From Megasphaera coli (lineage in GTDB: Bacteria; Bacillota; Negativicutes; Veillonellales; Megasphaeraceae): a DNA stretch of 64,000 nucleotides. Each line of letters starts with the position of its first letter. The stretch's first letter is position 1. The notes beneath the pieces are model-generated. The model worked only from the letters and a program-made list of their open reading frames with translations, was not told where the DNA came from and did not search any database. This document shows positions 9,782 through 18,615 of the stretch, piece by piece. The position numbers were made by a program, and so were the translations under genes. Where the stretch lies: assembly GCF_900095855.1 (NCBI RefSeq), contig NZ_FMIY01000002.1, positions 611,322 through 675,321 on the forward strand, written 5' to 3'.

Positions 9782-10030
9782 TAAAATAAAAAATGACCTT
9801 TCATCCACAAGGGACGAGAGGTCATTATTCACGCGGTTCCACCCTAATTGCCGAGATTATTTCGGCATCTCTGACGCTATAACGGCGCGACCGTATCTGT
9901 TTCAACAGTAAGCTCCGAGACGGTAATGAAAACGGCATTTATGAAGCACTCGCAGCAAATGTGCTCTTCTCTGAATAAATGTAATCAAATTCATCATGTT
10001 CTCATCAAAGCGGTTATATACTTGATGTAT
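9782..10030 (-). promoter_or_regulatory. T-box leader controlling thrS
   Basis: About 250 nt of leader between the promoter and thrS. The invariant T-box sequence AGGGTGGAACCGCG reads on the minus strand at 9832-9845. It is followed by a strong terminator hairpin (AATGACCTCTCGTCC and its complement, 9791-9826) and a T-run (9782-9790). Stem I lies at the 5' end; an ACC threonine codon at 9922-9924 on its 3' side is a candidate specifier, but I could not fix the stem I fold. Uncharged tRNA-Thr should favour the antiterminator and switch thrS on. Confidence 0.93.
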
Positions 10031-10036
10031 GTTGTC

Positions 10037-10065
10037 ATTATACGACCGTCGCTTATACCTGTCAA
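10037..10065 (-). promoter_or_regulatory. Consensus promoter of the thrS T-box transcript
   Basis: TTGACA (10060-10065), 17-bp spacer, TATAAT (10037-10042), both perfect. Transcription should start near 10030. Confidence 0.9.
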
Positions 10066-10108
10066 GCATAAAAAGCGGGCAAGTTCGAGCCGCCCCTTAA
10101 AAGAGCCG

Positions 10109-10492
10109 TTATTCAGCGTATGCCGTCACTTCCACTTCAACGAGAGCGCCCTTCGGCAATTCCGCGACGGCTACACAGGACCGTGCAGGCAGCGTATTGG
10201 TGAAGTATTTTCCGTATACGGCATTTACGGCGCCGAAGAAGTTCATATTCGTAATGTATACGGTTGTCTTAACGACATTATCGTACGACATGCCGGCAGC
10301 TTCGAGCAAGGCGCCGACATTCTTCATGCACTGTTCAGCCTGTGCCGTTACACCGCCGCCTGCGAGCCTGCCGCTTTCCGGGTCAAGCGCAATCTGTCCG
10401 GAAGCAAAAAGAACGTTTCCCGCTTTAATTGCCTGCGAATACGGGCCTACCGCACCCGGTGCCTTATCCGTTTTGATTACCTGTACTGCCAT
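10109..10492 (-). CDS. ridA: RidA (YjgF/YER057c/UK114) family enamine/imine deaminase
   Basis: Hydrolyses the reactive 2-aminoacrylate and iminobutyrate released by PLP-dependent threonine/serine dehydratases. 127 residues from the ATG at 10492; an in-frame GTG 9 nt earlier is rejected because it almost touches the AGGAG (10503-10507). Family marks: GPYSQAI near the N-terminus, FASGQIALDPESG, and the C-terminal RSCVAVAELPKGALVEVE with the substrate-binding arginine. It is the last gene of the ilvA-permease-ridA cluster, where its usual substrate is generated. Confidence 0.95.
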   Translation of the reverse strand: MAVQVIKTDKAPGAVGPYSQAIKAGNVLFASGQIALDPESGRLAGGGVTAQAEQCMKNVGALLEAAGMSYDNVVKTTVYITNMNFFGAVNAVYGKYFTNTLPARSCVAVAELPKGALVEVEVTAYAE

Positions 10493-10554
10493 GTAAACCA
10501 CTCTCCTTTTAAAAATACCGTATTCTCTGAGTGAGAGAAATAAACGTCTTTATA

Positions 10555-11964
10555 TTATTCGGCGCTTTCCCCTTCTTTTCCTGCAATGGGATTTCCTTCA
10601 CGGTCATACTTTTGGCGATGTAAACCGCAAATAAAATAAACGACCGTAATGAAAGCCATGTACACCCACGACGAGATGAGGGACATGCGCGTATCCGGAT
10701 TGAACCACATGCCTATGGTCACCAGGCCGAGGAAGACGATACAAAACCAGTTGGCATAGGGAAAAAGGGGCGACTTGAAGGTATGCTTCGCCATGACCTC
10801 TTCTCCCCAGCGCTTGCGGAAATTCTTCTGCGAGTACGCCAGAACGAACCAGGCAATCATGCCCGGGAAGACGGACGCGCTGTAAAGGTAGAGGAAGAGC
10901 TTTGAATGAGGAATCATGTAGTTTAAAATGACGCCGATAATAAGAAAGCTGATTGTAACGCCGATACCGATACGCGGCACGCCCGACCTGGAAAGGCGTT
11001 TGAAGATTGCCGGCGCCTGACCTCTTTGAGCGAGCGTATAGAGCATGCGGCCCGAGCTGTACAAACCGCTGTTGCAGCCCGACAGGGCCGCCGTGAGAAC
11101 GACAAAGTTTATAATACCCGCCGCCGTCGTAATGCCGACTTTCGTAAAGGTTGCCACAAAAGGGCTCGCTACGAAGCTGACCTGATTCCACGGGTAAATA
11201 CAGAGGATAATAAAGATAGAGCCGATATAAAAGATGAGAATGCGCCAAACAATATTTTTCGTTGCCTTGCGGAGCGTTTCCTTCGGTTCCTGCGCCTCAC
11301 CTGCCGTAATTCCGACGAGCTCCACACCCTGAAAAGCTGCCGCGACGACACACATGGCGGCGAGCATACCGCCGAAGCCGTTGGGCATGAAACCGCCGTG
11401 TACCCAAAGATTCTCAATGCCTACGGGAATTCCGCCGTTGCCGAAGCCGAAGATGATAACGCCGGCTCCGACGAGAAGCATGGCAACGATAGTCATGACT
11501 TTGATCAGGGCGAACCAGAATTCAAACTCACCGTAGTATTTAACGGCCGTCAGGTTGGCCGCCGCCACGATGACCATACCGCCGAAAGCGGCGACCCACT
11601 GCGGCAAGAGGGGAAACCAATATTTTACATAAATACCGACGGCCGTAATTTCGGAAAGGCCGATGACGACCCACATAAACCAATAACTCCACGCTGTTAA
11701 GTACCCTACATACGGGCTGATATACTTATGCCCATATGTAGCAAAAGATCCCGTAATCGGCTCCTGGTAAAGCATTTCCCCCATAATACGCATAATAAAA
11801 AACATGACGACGCCCGTTAATGCGTAGCAAAGCAGGACCGACGGACCGGCCATCATAATCGTGTCTGCAGAACCCATGAACAGACCGACGCCGATAGTAC
11901 CGCCGAGGGCAATCATTTCTACATGTCGCGGCCGTAAGCCGCGTTTCATCTCTTCAGAATTCAC
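10555..11964 (-). CDS. Amino-acid permease, APC superfamily
   Basis: Inner-membrane amino acid:H+ symporter-like protein, 469 residues, about 12 hydrophobic segments. The N-terminus has the family signature (IALGGTIGVGLFMGSA), and further blocks (GEMLYQEP, ELVGITAGEAQEP, SGCNSGLYSSGRMLYTLA) place it in the AAT group with CycA, ProY and GabP. Substrate cannot be read from sequence; lying between threonine deaminase and ridA it may import threonine or serine (inference). The start is GTG at 11964 with AGGAG 11 nt upstream, a slightly long spacing; an ATG five codons later has no ribosome-binding site. Confidence 0.9.
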   Translation of the reverse strand: MNSEEMKRGLRPRHVEMIALGGTIGVGLFMGSADTIMMAGPSVLLCYALTGVVMFFIMRIMGEMLYQEPITGSFATYGHKYISPYVGYLTAWSYWFMWVVIGLSEITAVGIYVKYWFPLLPQWVAAFGGMVIVAAANLTAVKYYGEFEFWFALIKVMTIVAMLLVGAGVIIFGFGNGGIPVGIENLWVHGGFMPNGFGGMLAAMCVVAAAFQGVELVGITAGEAQEPKETLRKATKNIVWRILIFYIGSIFIILCIYPWNQVSFVASPFVATFTKVGITTAAGIINFVVLTAALSGCNSGLYSSGRMLYTLAQRGQAPAIFKRLSRSGVPRIGIGVTISFLIIGVILNYMIPHSKLFLYLYSASVFPGMIAWFVLAYSQKNFRKRWGEEVMAKHTFKSPLFPYANWFCIVFLGLVTIGMWFNPDTRMSLISSWVYMAFITVVYFICGLHRQKYDREGNPIAGKEGESAE

Positions 11965-11990
11965 GTTTGTTTCTTCTCCTTTATGGGTGT

Positions 11991-13211
11991 TTATTTAACG
12001 AGTACATGATACTGCCGTTCTTTCAACGTTTCCGTCAACTGTTCCACATGTTTTTCGTTGGCCGTTTCCAATTCCAGCGAAACTGCCGTATGACCGATAC
12101 CCACACTGTGTTGACTTCGTTCGTGCGTAACCGACAAGACGTTGGCACCCGAGTCGGCAATAATGGACAGGAATTTGACGAGCTCGCCCGGCTGATCCGG
12201 CAGGACGGTACTCAAATAAACTTTCCGCCATGATTTGGTCAGACCGCGGTTAATAATACGCGTCATATTGTTGACGTCAATGTTGCCGCCGCTGACAAGG
12301 GAGACTACCTTCTTGTTGTGTACGCCCGATACTTTTTCGCTCATCAAGGCGGCTACGGAAACGGCGCCCGCCCCTTCGGCAACGGTCTTGACCCGTTCAA
12401 TGAGCCATAAAATGGCCTCCGCTATTTCGCCTTCATCTACAGTGACGATATCGTCTACATAACGGCTGCAAATATCAAAGGTCAGTTTGCCGGGCGTCTT
12501 CACGGCAATACCGTCGGCAAGAGTCGCCTTGCCGTTATACGTCTGAATGGCACCGCCTGCGACGGATTCCTTCATAGACGGCATGTTGGCCGTTTGGACA
12601 CCGATAATCTTGATTTTCGGATTAATACTTTTAGCCGCTACGGCAATACCCGAAATGAGACCGCCGCCGCCGACGGGAACGACAACGGCCTCCGTTTCGG
12701 GGAGCTGTTCCAACACTTCCAAGGCAATCGTTCCCTGACCGGCAATGACATAAGGATCGTCAAACGGATGGACGAACGTATAACCGTGCTCGTCGGCCAA
12801 TTCCTTCGCCTTCGCCGCGGCTTCGTCAAAGAATTCTCCGTGCAGGACGACATCCGCACCGTAGCCTCGCGTCGCCGCAATCTTCATGAGCGGTGCGTGC
12901 CTGGGCATGCAAATCGTCGCCTTGCAGCCGTAACTGCCTGCAGCCAAGGCAACACCCTGCGCATGGTTACCGGCCGAAGCGGCAATGACGCCCTTTTCCC
13001 GCTCGTCTTCCGTCAGGGCGGCTACCTTATTGTAGGCACCGCGCAGCTTGAAAGACCCCGTACGCTGCAGATTTTCCAGCTTCAAGTAGACGGAACACCC
13101 GGCCACCTTGCTCACCGAATTGGAGTAAGACAGCCCCGTTTGTTGCGCTACCCCTTGCAAGCGTTCCCGTGCGGTTTTAATCATTTGTAAATTTACATGA
13201 TCTTCTTTCAT
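11991..13211 (-). CDS. ilvA: Threonine ammonia-lyase with C-terminal ACT domain
   Basis: PLP enzyme converting threonine to 2-oxobutyrate and ammonia (and serine to pyruvate). 406 residues from MKEDHVNLQM; upstream in-frame codons lie within the promoter, and AGAGGTGA precedes this ATG. Seen: PLP-lysine motif GSFKLRGAYNK, SAGNHAQGVA, the phosphate-binding PVGGGGLISG, and an ACT-type C-terminus of about 75 residues (STVLPDQPGELVKFL). This size fits the single-ACT catabolic/short biosynthetic type rather than the 510-residue E. coli IlvA. First gene of a permease-ridA cluster, which favours a catabolic role. Confidence 0.93.
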   Translation of the reverse strand: MKEDHVNLQMIKTARERLQGVAQQTGLSYSNSVSKVAGCSVYLKLENLQRTGSFKLRGAYNKVAALTEDEREKGVIAASAGNHAQGVALAAGSYGCKATICMPRHAPLMKIAATRGYGADVVLHGEFFDEAAAKAKELADEHGYTFVHPFDDPYVIAGQGTIALEVLEQLPETEAVVVPVGGGGLISGIAVAAKSINPKIKIIGVQTANMPSMKESVAGGAIQTYNGKATLADGIAVKTPGKLTFDICSRYVDDIVTVDEGEIAEAILWLIERVKTVAEGAGAVSVAALMSEKVSGVHNKKVVSLVSGGNIDVNNMTRIINRGLTKSWRKVYLSTVLPDQPGELVKFLSIIADSGANVLSVTHERSQHSVGIGHTAVSLELETANEKHVEQLTETLKERQYHVLVK

Positions 13212-13259
13212 TTTGTCACCTCTTCTAAATTTACAAACAAAGATTTTACTTATACCTTT

Positions 13260-13289
13260 ACTATACGAGATTGGCTTGTCCATTGTCAA
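13260..13289 (-). promoter_or_regulatory. Promoter of the ilvA-permease-ridA cluster
   Basis: TTGACA (13284-13289), 18-bp spacer, TATAGT (13260-13265); about 40 nt of leader before the ilvA start. No riboswitch or attenuator is seen. Confidence 0.8.
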
Positions 13290-13445
13290 TGGATTTTTCT
13301 TATATTGCCAATATAGCAACCTCTTTTTAAGAATGGGCTTATGCCATGCCGATTCAGTAATTGTGTCATTTATCTGCAGTTGTCTTTATTTTTATCTGTC
13401 TTCTCTAATAGTACTTTTATTCTCTTCAAAAGATACTTCAACGAA

Positions 13446-13489
13446 AACAAAAAATCCCGCAACAGTATGTTTCCACACTGTTGCGGGAT
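13446..13489 (-). terminator. Intrinsic terminator after bcd-etfB-etfA
   Basis: 12-bp stem TCCCGCAACAGT/ACTGTTGCGGGA (13455-13466 with 13478-13489), followed on the minus strand by a long T-rich tail. It lies just beyond the etfA stop. Confidence 0.93.
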
Positions 13490-13504
13490 AAGGCGTGTAA
13501 TCTC

Positions 13505-14515
13505 TTAGAGACCTTTTGCCTTCTTAACAGCTTCAATCAACTTGGGCACGACCTCAAACGCATCGCCTACAATACCGTAGTCGCATACTTGGAAGATAGG
13601 TGCGTCTTCGTCTTTATTGATAGCAATAATGCAATCGGAACCGGTCATACCGGCCAAGTGCTGAATGGCACCGGAAATACCGACGGCAATATAAAGCTTC
13701 GGCCCTACAGTTTTACCTGTCTGACCGACCTGGTGGAGAGCGTCGATCCAGCCTGCGTCAACGGCAGCACGGGACGCGCCGACGGCACCGCCCAGGAGAT
13801 CCGCCAATTCTTTCAGCATGCCTGCAAAGGGGCCGCCGTCGTTCATACCGCGACCGCCGGCAACGATAACGTCGGCTTCTTCAATCTTAACACCGCCGCC
13901 GCCGAGCTTGATCATTTCAACGAAACGTGTTAAGAAATCTTTTTCCGTCAATTCGACATGCATATCGACGACTTCACCCTTGGCATTCGGATCCGCTTCG
14001 GGTTTCTTGAATACGTTCGGGCGAACCGTGCCCATTTGCGGACGGTTGTTGCGGCATACGATTTCAGCCATAATGTTGCCGCCCAAAGCGGGACGGGTCC
14101 ACACGATAGTCTTGCCGTCATCATCGACAAAGAGGTTCGTGCAGTCAGCCGTAAGGCCGGTCTGCAATGCGTTGGCAACGCGCGGGCCGAGGTCACGGCC
14201 GATATTGGTTGCGCCTACGAGATATACATTCGGTTTTACTTCATTGAAGAAGTGAACCAACGCATGCGTAAACGCCGTTGTATTGTAATGCTCGAACTTC
14301 GGATCGTCATAAACATAAACTTTGTGCGCACCGTGAGCGATGAGTTCTTGCGCCAAAGGTTTAACATTGTGACCGATAAGTACGGCACCGATTTCATCAC
14401 CGATCCCGTCAGCCAGTTGTTTGCCCTGACCCAACAGTTCTAAAGTTACGTTACGTAATTTGCCTTCAAATTCTTCAGCGATTACATATACGCCTTTGTA
14501 TTCTGCTAAATCCAT
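13505..14515 (-). CDS. etfA: Electron transfer flavoprotein, alpha subunit (bifurcating type)
   Basis: Carries one of the two FADs of EtfAB, which with butyryl-CoA dehydrogenase couples crotonyl-CoA reduction to ferredoxin reduction by NADH. 336 residues from MDLAEYKG; the GTG two codons upstream is only 3 nt from the GGAGG, so the ATG at 14515 is preferred. The C-terminal FAD domain has GGRGMN, SRAAVDAGW, QVGQTGKTVGP and ISGAIQHLAGM, followed by IAINKDEDAPIF. From memory the sequence is very close to Megasphaera elsdenii EtfA. Last gene of bcd-etfB-etfA. Confidence 0.96.
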   Translation of the reverse strand: MDLAEYKGVYVIAEEFEGKLRNVTLELLGQGKQLADGIGDEIGAVLIGHNVKPLAQELIAHGAHKVYVYDDPKFEHYNTTAFTHALVHFFNEVKPNVYLVGATNIGRDLGPRVANALQTGLTADCTNLFVDDDGKTIVWTRPALGGNIMAEIVCRNNRPQMGTVRPNVFKKPEADPNAKGEVVDMHVELTEKDFLTRFVEMIKLGGGGVKIEEADVIVAGGRGMNDGGPFAGMLKELADLLGGAVGASRAAVDAGWIDALHQVGQTGKTVGPKLYIAVGISGAIQHLAGMTGSDCIIAINKDEDAPIFQVCDYGIVGDAFEVVPKLIEAVKKAKGL

Positions 14516-14533
14516 TTTCACGTTCCTCCTTAG

Positions 14534-15340
14534 TTATATAATTTTCTGCGCAGTTAAATTTTCCATCAAGGCAGCAACTGCCGCACTCGGATCTTCTTCT
14601 TTAATGATGAGACCCTGAGTTCTCTGAGGCGGAGTGAAAATTTTACGAACAACCGTCGGTGAACCTTTCAAGCCGATCTTTGTTTCGTCAACCTTAATAT
14701 CTTCCGCAGACAGATGCGGGATTTCACGACGTTTAGCTTTCATCGTACCGCGAATGGTCGGAAAGCGCGGTTCGTTCAATTCTTTAACAGCCGTAATCAA
14801 AACGGGGAAATCCGCTTCCGTTACGATATAACCTTCTTCGTTCTGCTGTTTTACACGAACGGCGGAACCGTTAACCGTGATTTCAGCGGCATAGGTAATC
14901 TGCGGAATGCCGAGAGCCGTCGCAATTTGCGGGCCGACCTGAGCCGTATCGCCGTCAATAGCCTGTTTGCCGCAAAGAATGATATCAAACTGTTCAACAC
15001 CCTGTAATTCGGCAACTTTTTTAACAGCCTGTGCCAAAGCGTACCCCGTAGCAAGTGTATCGGAGCCGCCGAGTTTTCTGTCCGTAAGGAGATATGCATC
15101 GTCAGCACCCATAGCTAAGCCTTCACGTAAAACTTCTTCTGCCTGATTCGGACCCATCGAAAGCAGTGTAACACGCACTCCTTCCTGGCTGTCCTTCAAC
15201 TGAAGTGCCGCTTCGAGCGCATTTTGGTCAAACGGATTAAATATATTGGGAACGCCGGCGCGAATAACCGTATGCTTTTCGGGATCGATCTTGACTTCCG
15301 CCGTGTCCGGAACCTGTTTGACACACACTAATATTTCCAT
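14534..15340 (-). CDS. etfB: Electron transfer flavoprotein, beta subunit (bifurcating type)
   Basis: Binds the bifurcating FAD and NADH side of the complex. 268 residues beginning MEILVCVKQVPDT, with the family blocks GADDAYLL, GSDTLATGYALA, CGKQAIDGDTAQVGPQIA and EPRFPTIRGTMKAKRREI. GGAGG precedes the ATG. The distance to bcd is 79 bp and contains a hairpin; etfA follows within 20 bp. In M. elsdenii, EtfAB passes electrons to BCD while reducing ferredoxin or flavodoxin (family knowledge). Confidence 0.96.
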   Translation of the reverse strand: MEILVCVKQVPDTAEVKIDPEKHTVIRAGVPNIFNPFDQNALEAALQLKDSQEGVRVTLLSMGPNQAEEVLREGLAMGADDAYLLTDRKLGGSDTLATGYALAQAVKKVAELQGVEQFDIILCGKQAIDGDTAQVGPQIATALGIPQITYAAEITVNGSAVRVKQQNEEGYIVTEADFPVLITAVKELNEPRFPTIRGTMKAKRREIPHLSAEDIKVDETKIGLKGSPTVVRKIFTPPQRTQGLIIKEEDPSAAVAALMENLTAQKII

Positions 15341-15375
15341 ATTATGTCTACCTCCTAATAAAGTATTATTATATC

Positions 15376-15408
15376 ACACGGGCCCGGCACAAAAGGCCGG
15401 ACCCGTGT
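15376..15408. other. Hairpin between bcd and etfB
   Basis: Stem ACACGGG/CCCGTGT plus inner CCGGC/GCCGG, loop ACAAAAG. On the minus strand no T-run follows, so it is more likely an mRNA processing or stability structure or a partial terminator setting the BCD:Etf ratio than a full stop. Confidence 0.5.
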
Positions 15409-15419
15409 CATAAACAAAT

Positions 15420-16559
15420 TTACCGTAAGACTGCGCCGGATACAACCATGCGCTGTACTTCGTTAGTACCTTCGTAAATCTGAGTGATCTTGGCGTCGCG
15501 CATATGACGGGCAACCGGATATTCTTCGCTGTATCCGTAGCCGCCGAAAATTTGGACCGCTTCCGTAGTAACTTCCATAGCGATATCGGACGCGAACATC
15601 TTAGCCATAGCGGCATCGACAGAATAGGGCTTGCCTTCCTGTTTCTTCATGGCAGCTTTGTACACAAGGTGACGAGCCGCTTCGATCTTCGTTGCCATGT
15701 CGGCAAGTTTGAAGGAAATCGTCTGGAATTTGCAAATCGGCCGGCCGAACTGAGCACGCTGCTTCGAATACTCGACGGCATCCGCCAATGCAGCTTCGGC
15801 AATACCGAGGGCCTGTGCGGCAACGCCGATACGACCGCCGTCCAGCGTCATCATTGCAATCTTAAAGCCTTTACCTTCCTGACCGAGGAGATTTTCTGCC
15901 GGAACTTTAACGTTCTGGAATACCAATTCCATCGTTTGGGAAGTATTGATACCCATTTTATCTTCTTTTTTACCGAAAGTAAAGCCTTCCATTCCTTTTT
16001 CAAGGATGAATGCGCTGATACCTTTCGTTCCCTGCGATTTATCAGTCATGGCAAAGACAATGTAAACATCGGCGGCACCGCCGTTGGTGATAAAAATCTT
16101 GGAGCCGTTCAATACATAATGGTCGCCTTCTTTAGCTGCAACAGTCTGCTGTCCTGCAGCATCCGTGCCGGCATTGGGCTCGGTCAAGGCGAACGCGCCC
16201 AACATCGTGCCTTCGCAAAGGGGTTTTAAATATTTTTCCTTCTGAGCATCCGTGCCGAATTCATAAATCGGGTTGGCACAGAGAGAAACATCGGCAGACA
16301 GCGTAATGGATACGCCGGCATCGTATTTAGCCAATTCTTCGACCGTCATGATGTAGCTCAATATGTCGGCACCGGCACCGCCGTATGCTTCGGGGAAATA
16401 GGTTCCTGCCAAACCCATTTCAAGCATTTCCTTAACAATCGCTTCATCATACTCATGCTTGTGATCGCGTTCCGACACGGTCGGCAACAACCGTTTTTCA
16501 CCAAAATCCTTCGCTAATTTTACAAACATTTGTTGATCTTCAGTCATGTTAAAATCCAT
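15420..16559 (-). CDS. bcd: Butyryl-CoA dehydrogenase (short-chain acyl-CoA dehydrogenase)
   Basis: FAD enzyme reducing crotonyl-CoA to butyryl-CoA, the electron-accepting end of butyrate and longer-chain fatty acid formation. 379 residues from MDFNMTEDQQ; a GTG three codons upstream sits 1 nt from the AGGAG and is rejected. Hallmarks: LTEPNAGTDA, SKIFITNGG, TSQTMELVFQNV, GGRIGVAAQALGIAE, and QIFGGYGYSEEYPVARHMRDAKITQIYEGTNE in segments, with the catalytic glutamate in IYEGT near residue 367. Very like M. elsdenii BCD from memory. A long, about 160-nt, leader precedes it. Confidence 0.96.
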   Translation of the reverse strand: MDFNMTEDQQMFVKLAKDFGEKRLLPTVSERDHKHEYDEAIVKEMLEMGLAGTYFPEAYGGAGADILSYIMTVEELAKYDAGVSITLSADVSLCANPIYEFGTDAQKEKYLKPLCEGTMLGAFALTEPNAGTDAAGQQTVAAKEGDHYVLNGSKIFITNGGAADVYIVFAMTDKSQGTKGISAFILEKGMEGFTFGKKEDKMGINTSQTMELVFQNVKVPAENLLGQEGKGFKIAMMTLDGGRIGVAAQALGIAEAALADAVEYSKQRAQFGRPICKFQTISFKLADMATKIEAARHLVYKAAMKKQEGKPYSVDAAMAKMFASDIAMEVTTEAVQIFGGYGYSEEYPVARHMRDAKITQIYEGTNEVQRMVVSGAVLR

Positions 16560-16726
16560 CTCTGCCACGCTCCTTTAGTTTGTGTAAAAATGTACATATA
16601 AGTAATGCTTATTCACACCGCCTACATTTCATTTTTCGCAACCTCTTCTCCGTGGATTTCGGAGTCGTAACCATAAAACATAGACTAAATGTGTAGAGAA
16701 TAGACAGCCCTATTCCTCTTGTTTCG

Positions 16727-16755
16727 ATTGTATATCTTTTCACATTTTAAATCAA
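16727..16755 (-). promoter_or_regulatory. Probable promoter of bcd-etfB-etfA
   Basis: TTGATT (16750-16755), 17-bp spacer, TACAAT (16727-16732). It implies a leader of about 160 nt. Confidence 0.5.
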
Positions 16756-16938
16756 TACCAAAGTTATAATTCTCCTTATAAATACATTGCTTTTTTATTA
16801 TTGCTTTTTAAATAGTTATTACTTTTTGTAATTTTGTTTCTTCCCTTTCACCTCCATTCGTTCCCTTTGTCACGTAGTTTTTCAACCTGCCTTCCTTGCT
16901 TGTGGGCCATTTTCATTTATGCTAAAATAAATTGTTAT

Positions 16939-16966
16939 TTGCGCATATAAAATAAGTATCTATATT
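16939..16966 (+). promoter_or_regulatory. Weak candidate promoter of the flippase gene
   Basis: TTGCGC (16939-16944), 16-bp spacer, TATATT (16961-16966), 31 bp before the ATG. The surroundings are very AT-rich, so other -10 boxes are possible. Confidence 0.35.
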
Positions 16967-16996
16967 ATATATAAGAATCCTGCGAAACGAGGTATT

Positions 16997-18553
16997 ATGG
17001 CTAATAAGTTTGTTTCCGGCACGCTTATCCTCACCTTGTCCGGCTTTGTCGTCAAGGCCATTGGCAGCGTCAACTGGATTATTTTATCGAGAATATTGGG
17101 AGGTGAAGGCATCGGCATCTATCAAATGGCCTTTCCCATTTATCTCTTGGCACTGGAAATTTCCAGTGCCGGCTTGCCCATTGCTATTTCCATCATTACG
17201 GCGGAAAAGGCGGCACGCGAAGACTACGGCAATTGCCAACGCGTCTTTCACGTCTCTCTGACACTTTTAATGACGACAGCCGTCATTCTCAGCATTATCG
17301 TCTACTTCGCCTCGTCTTTTCTCATTGAATATCACGTCATTCGCGACGGACGCGCCTATTATTCCCTCATCGCCCTCGTGCCGGCAATCTTTTTTACAAC
17401 GGTTATTGCCGGTTACCGCGGCTACTTGCAAGGATGGCAGCAAATGACGCCGACGGCCCTCTCTCAAATCGTTGAACAGCTCGTACGCGTTGTGACGATG
17501 CTCGCCTTCGCCTACATCCTCTTGCCGTACGGACTTGATTACGCCGCCGGCGGAGCCAGTCTCGGCGCCGGCCTGGGCGGTATATCGGCCCTGCTCGTCC
17601 TTCTCTGTTTCTACTATAAATTGAAGCGGACTATTCCGTCAGCGACGGCGGGTTTTCCGAAAGAACCGGTAACGACGATTCTAAAGCGGTTGGTGGTCCT
17701 CGCCGTTCCCATTTCCATGGCGAGCATCATGCTGCCCGTCGTATCCAACCTGGATCTCATAATCGTCCCGTACCGGCTGGAAGTGGCAGGTTTTGCAACA
17801 CACAAGGCAACGGAACTCTTCGGTTATTTGACAGGCATGTCCGTCCCTCTCATCAACTTGGCGACTATCCTCACTGCGGCCATGGCCATGAGCCTCGTAC
17901 CGGCTGTCAGTCACAGCTTTACGCTGGGAGATAAAAACGGGATTTACGAACAGACTGCCGGTGCCGCCCGCATAACGCTTCTCGTAACGATCCCTTTCAG
18001 CGTTATGCTCTACGTTCTGGCCGGGCCCGTCGTCTCCTTTATTTACAACGCCCCGGCGGCGACGGAAGCGACTGCCGCCATTGCACCGGCCATTTGCTTC
18101 CTCGGCATGCACCAAATTACGACGGCCATTCTCCAGGGTCTGAAAAAGCCGAAAATACCGGTTATCAACATGTTTATTGCCTGCATTGTAAAAGTTATAT
18201 GCAACTGGTTCCTCGTTGCCGTTCCCTCCTTCGGCATTACGGGCGCCGCTTATGCGACGGTTGCCGACATCGGTGTGGCCGCCGGACTGAACCTCATTTT
18301 CATTTATAAGTACACCGGCTATATACTGGATCTGCGTGTCGTCGTGCGCAACACGATTATTGCCGCCGTCATGGGCGTGTCCATGTACTTTATACACGCC
18401 TCTCTTGCAGCCGTCCCGACAAGCCTCTTTATCGGACTCCTCGTAACAACGGCCGCCGGCTCCGCCGTTTACCTTGTCCTCATGTCTCTTTCAGGCGGCC
18501 TGACGCGACGAGATGCGCAGAAGCTGCCTTTCTTCGGAAAGTATTTTTATTAA
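16997..18553 (+). CDS. SpoVB/YtgP-type polysaccharide (lipid II) flippase family protein
   Basis: MOP-superfamily membrane protein of 518 residues with about 14 hydrophobic segments, beginning ANKFVSGTLILTLSGFVVKAIG. The N-terminal pattern (SRILGGEGIGIYQMAFPIYLLALEIS in parts) and GYRGYLQGWQQMTPTALSQIVEQLVR are typical of the SpoVB/YtgP/MurJ-like subgroup that moves lipid-linked sugar precursors across the inner membrane. Whether it handles lipid II or another polysaccharide precursor cannot be told. Single gene with its own terminator; the convergent neighbour is a polysaccharide deacetylase, another wall-related gene. Confidence 0.88.
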   Translation: MANKFVSGTLILTLSGFVVKAIGSVNWIILSRILGGEGIGIYQMAFPIYLLALEISSAGLPIAISIITAEKAAREDYGNCQRVFHVSLTLLMTTAVILSIIVYFASSFLIEYHVIRDGRAYYSLIALVPAIFFTTVIAGYRGYLQGWQQMTPTALSQIVEQLVRVVTMLAFAYILLPYGLDYAAGGASLGAGLGGISALLVLLCFYYKLKRTIPSATAGFPKEPVTTILKRLVVLAVPISMASIMLPVVSNLDLIIVPYRLEVAGFATHKATELFGYLTGMSVPLINLATILTAAMAMSLVPAVSHSFTLGDKNGIYEQTAGAARITLLVTIPFSVMLYVLAGPVVSFIYNAPAATEATAAIAPAICFLGMHQITTAILQGLKKPKIPVINMFIACIVKVICNWFLVAVPSFGITGAAYATVADIGVAAGLNLIFIYKYTGYILDLRVVVRNTIIAAVMGVSMYFIHASLAAVPTSLFIGLLVTTAAGSAVYLVLMSLSGGLTRRDAQKLPFFGKYFY

Positions 18554-18557
18554 ACCC

Positions 18558-18605
18558 GAAAGACGCCGAAATCTCACTTTTTTCGCGAGTTTTCGACGTC
18601 TTTTA
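18558..18605. terminator. Bidirectional terminator between flippase and deacetylase genes
   Basis: Imperfect long stem (AAAGACG-C-CGAAA-TCTC with GAG-T-TTTCG-A-CGTCTTT; 18559-18575 and 18587-18603) flanked by A and T runs, between converging genes. Confidence 0.75.
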
Positions 18606-18615
18606 ATGTGCCCGG

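Larger units (their letters stand above)
16560..16996. other. Divergent AT-rich region between bcd and the flippase gene
   Basis: 437 bp without a credible gene. It holds the bcd promoter and leader on the minus side and a weaker candidate promoter for the flippase on the plus side. The bcd leader contains a small CTCCG/CGGAG hairpin around 16648-16664. The middle (about 16760-16930) is T-rich on the plus strand, and I see no structure or repeat there. Confidence 0.6.

Noticed and set aside
10037-10065. A second divergent promoter towards ridA at the thrS promoter
   Set aside because: Both thrS and ridA lie on the minus strand; ridA is read from the ilvA side and ends just before this promoter.
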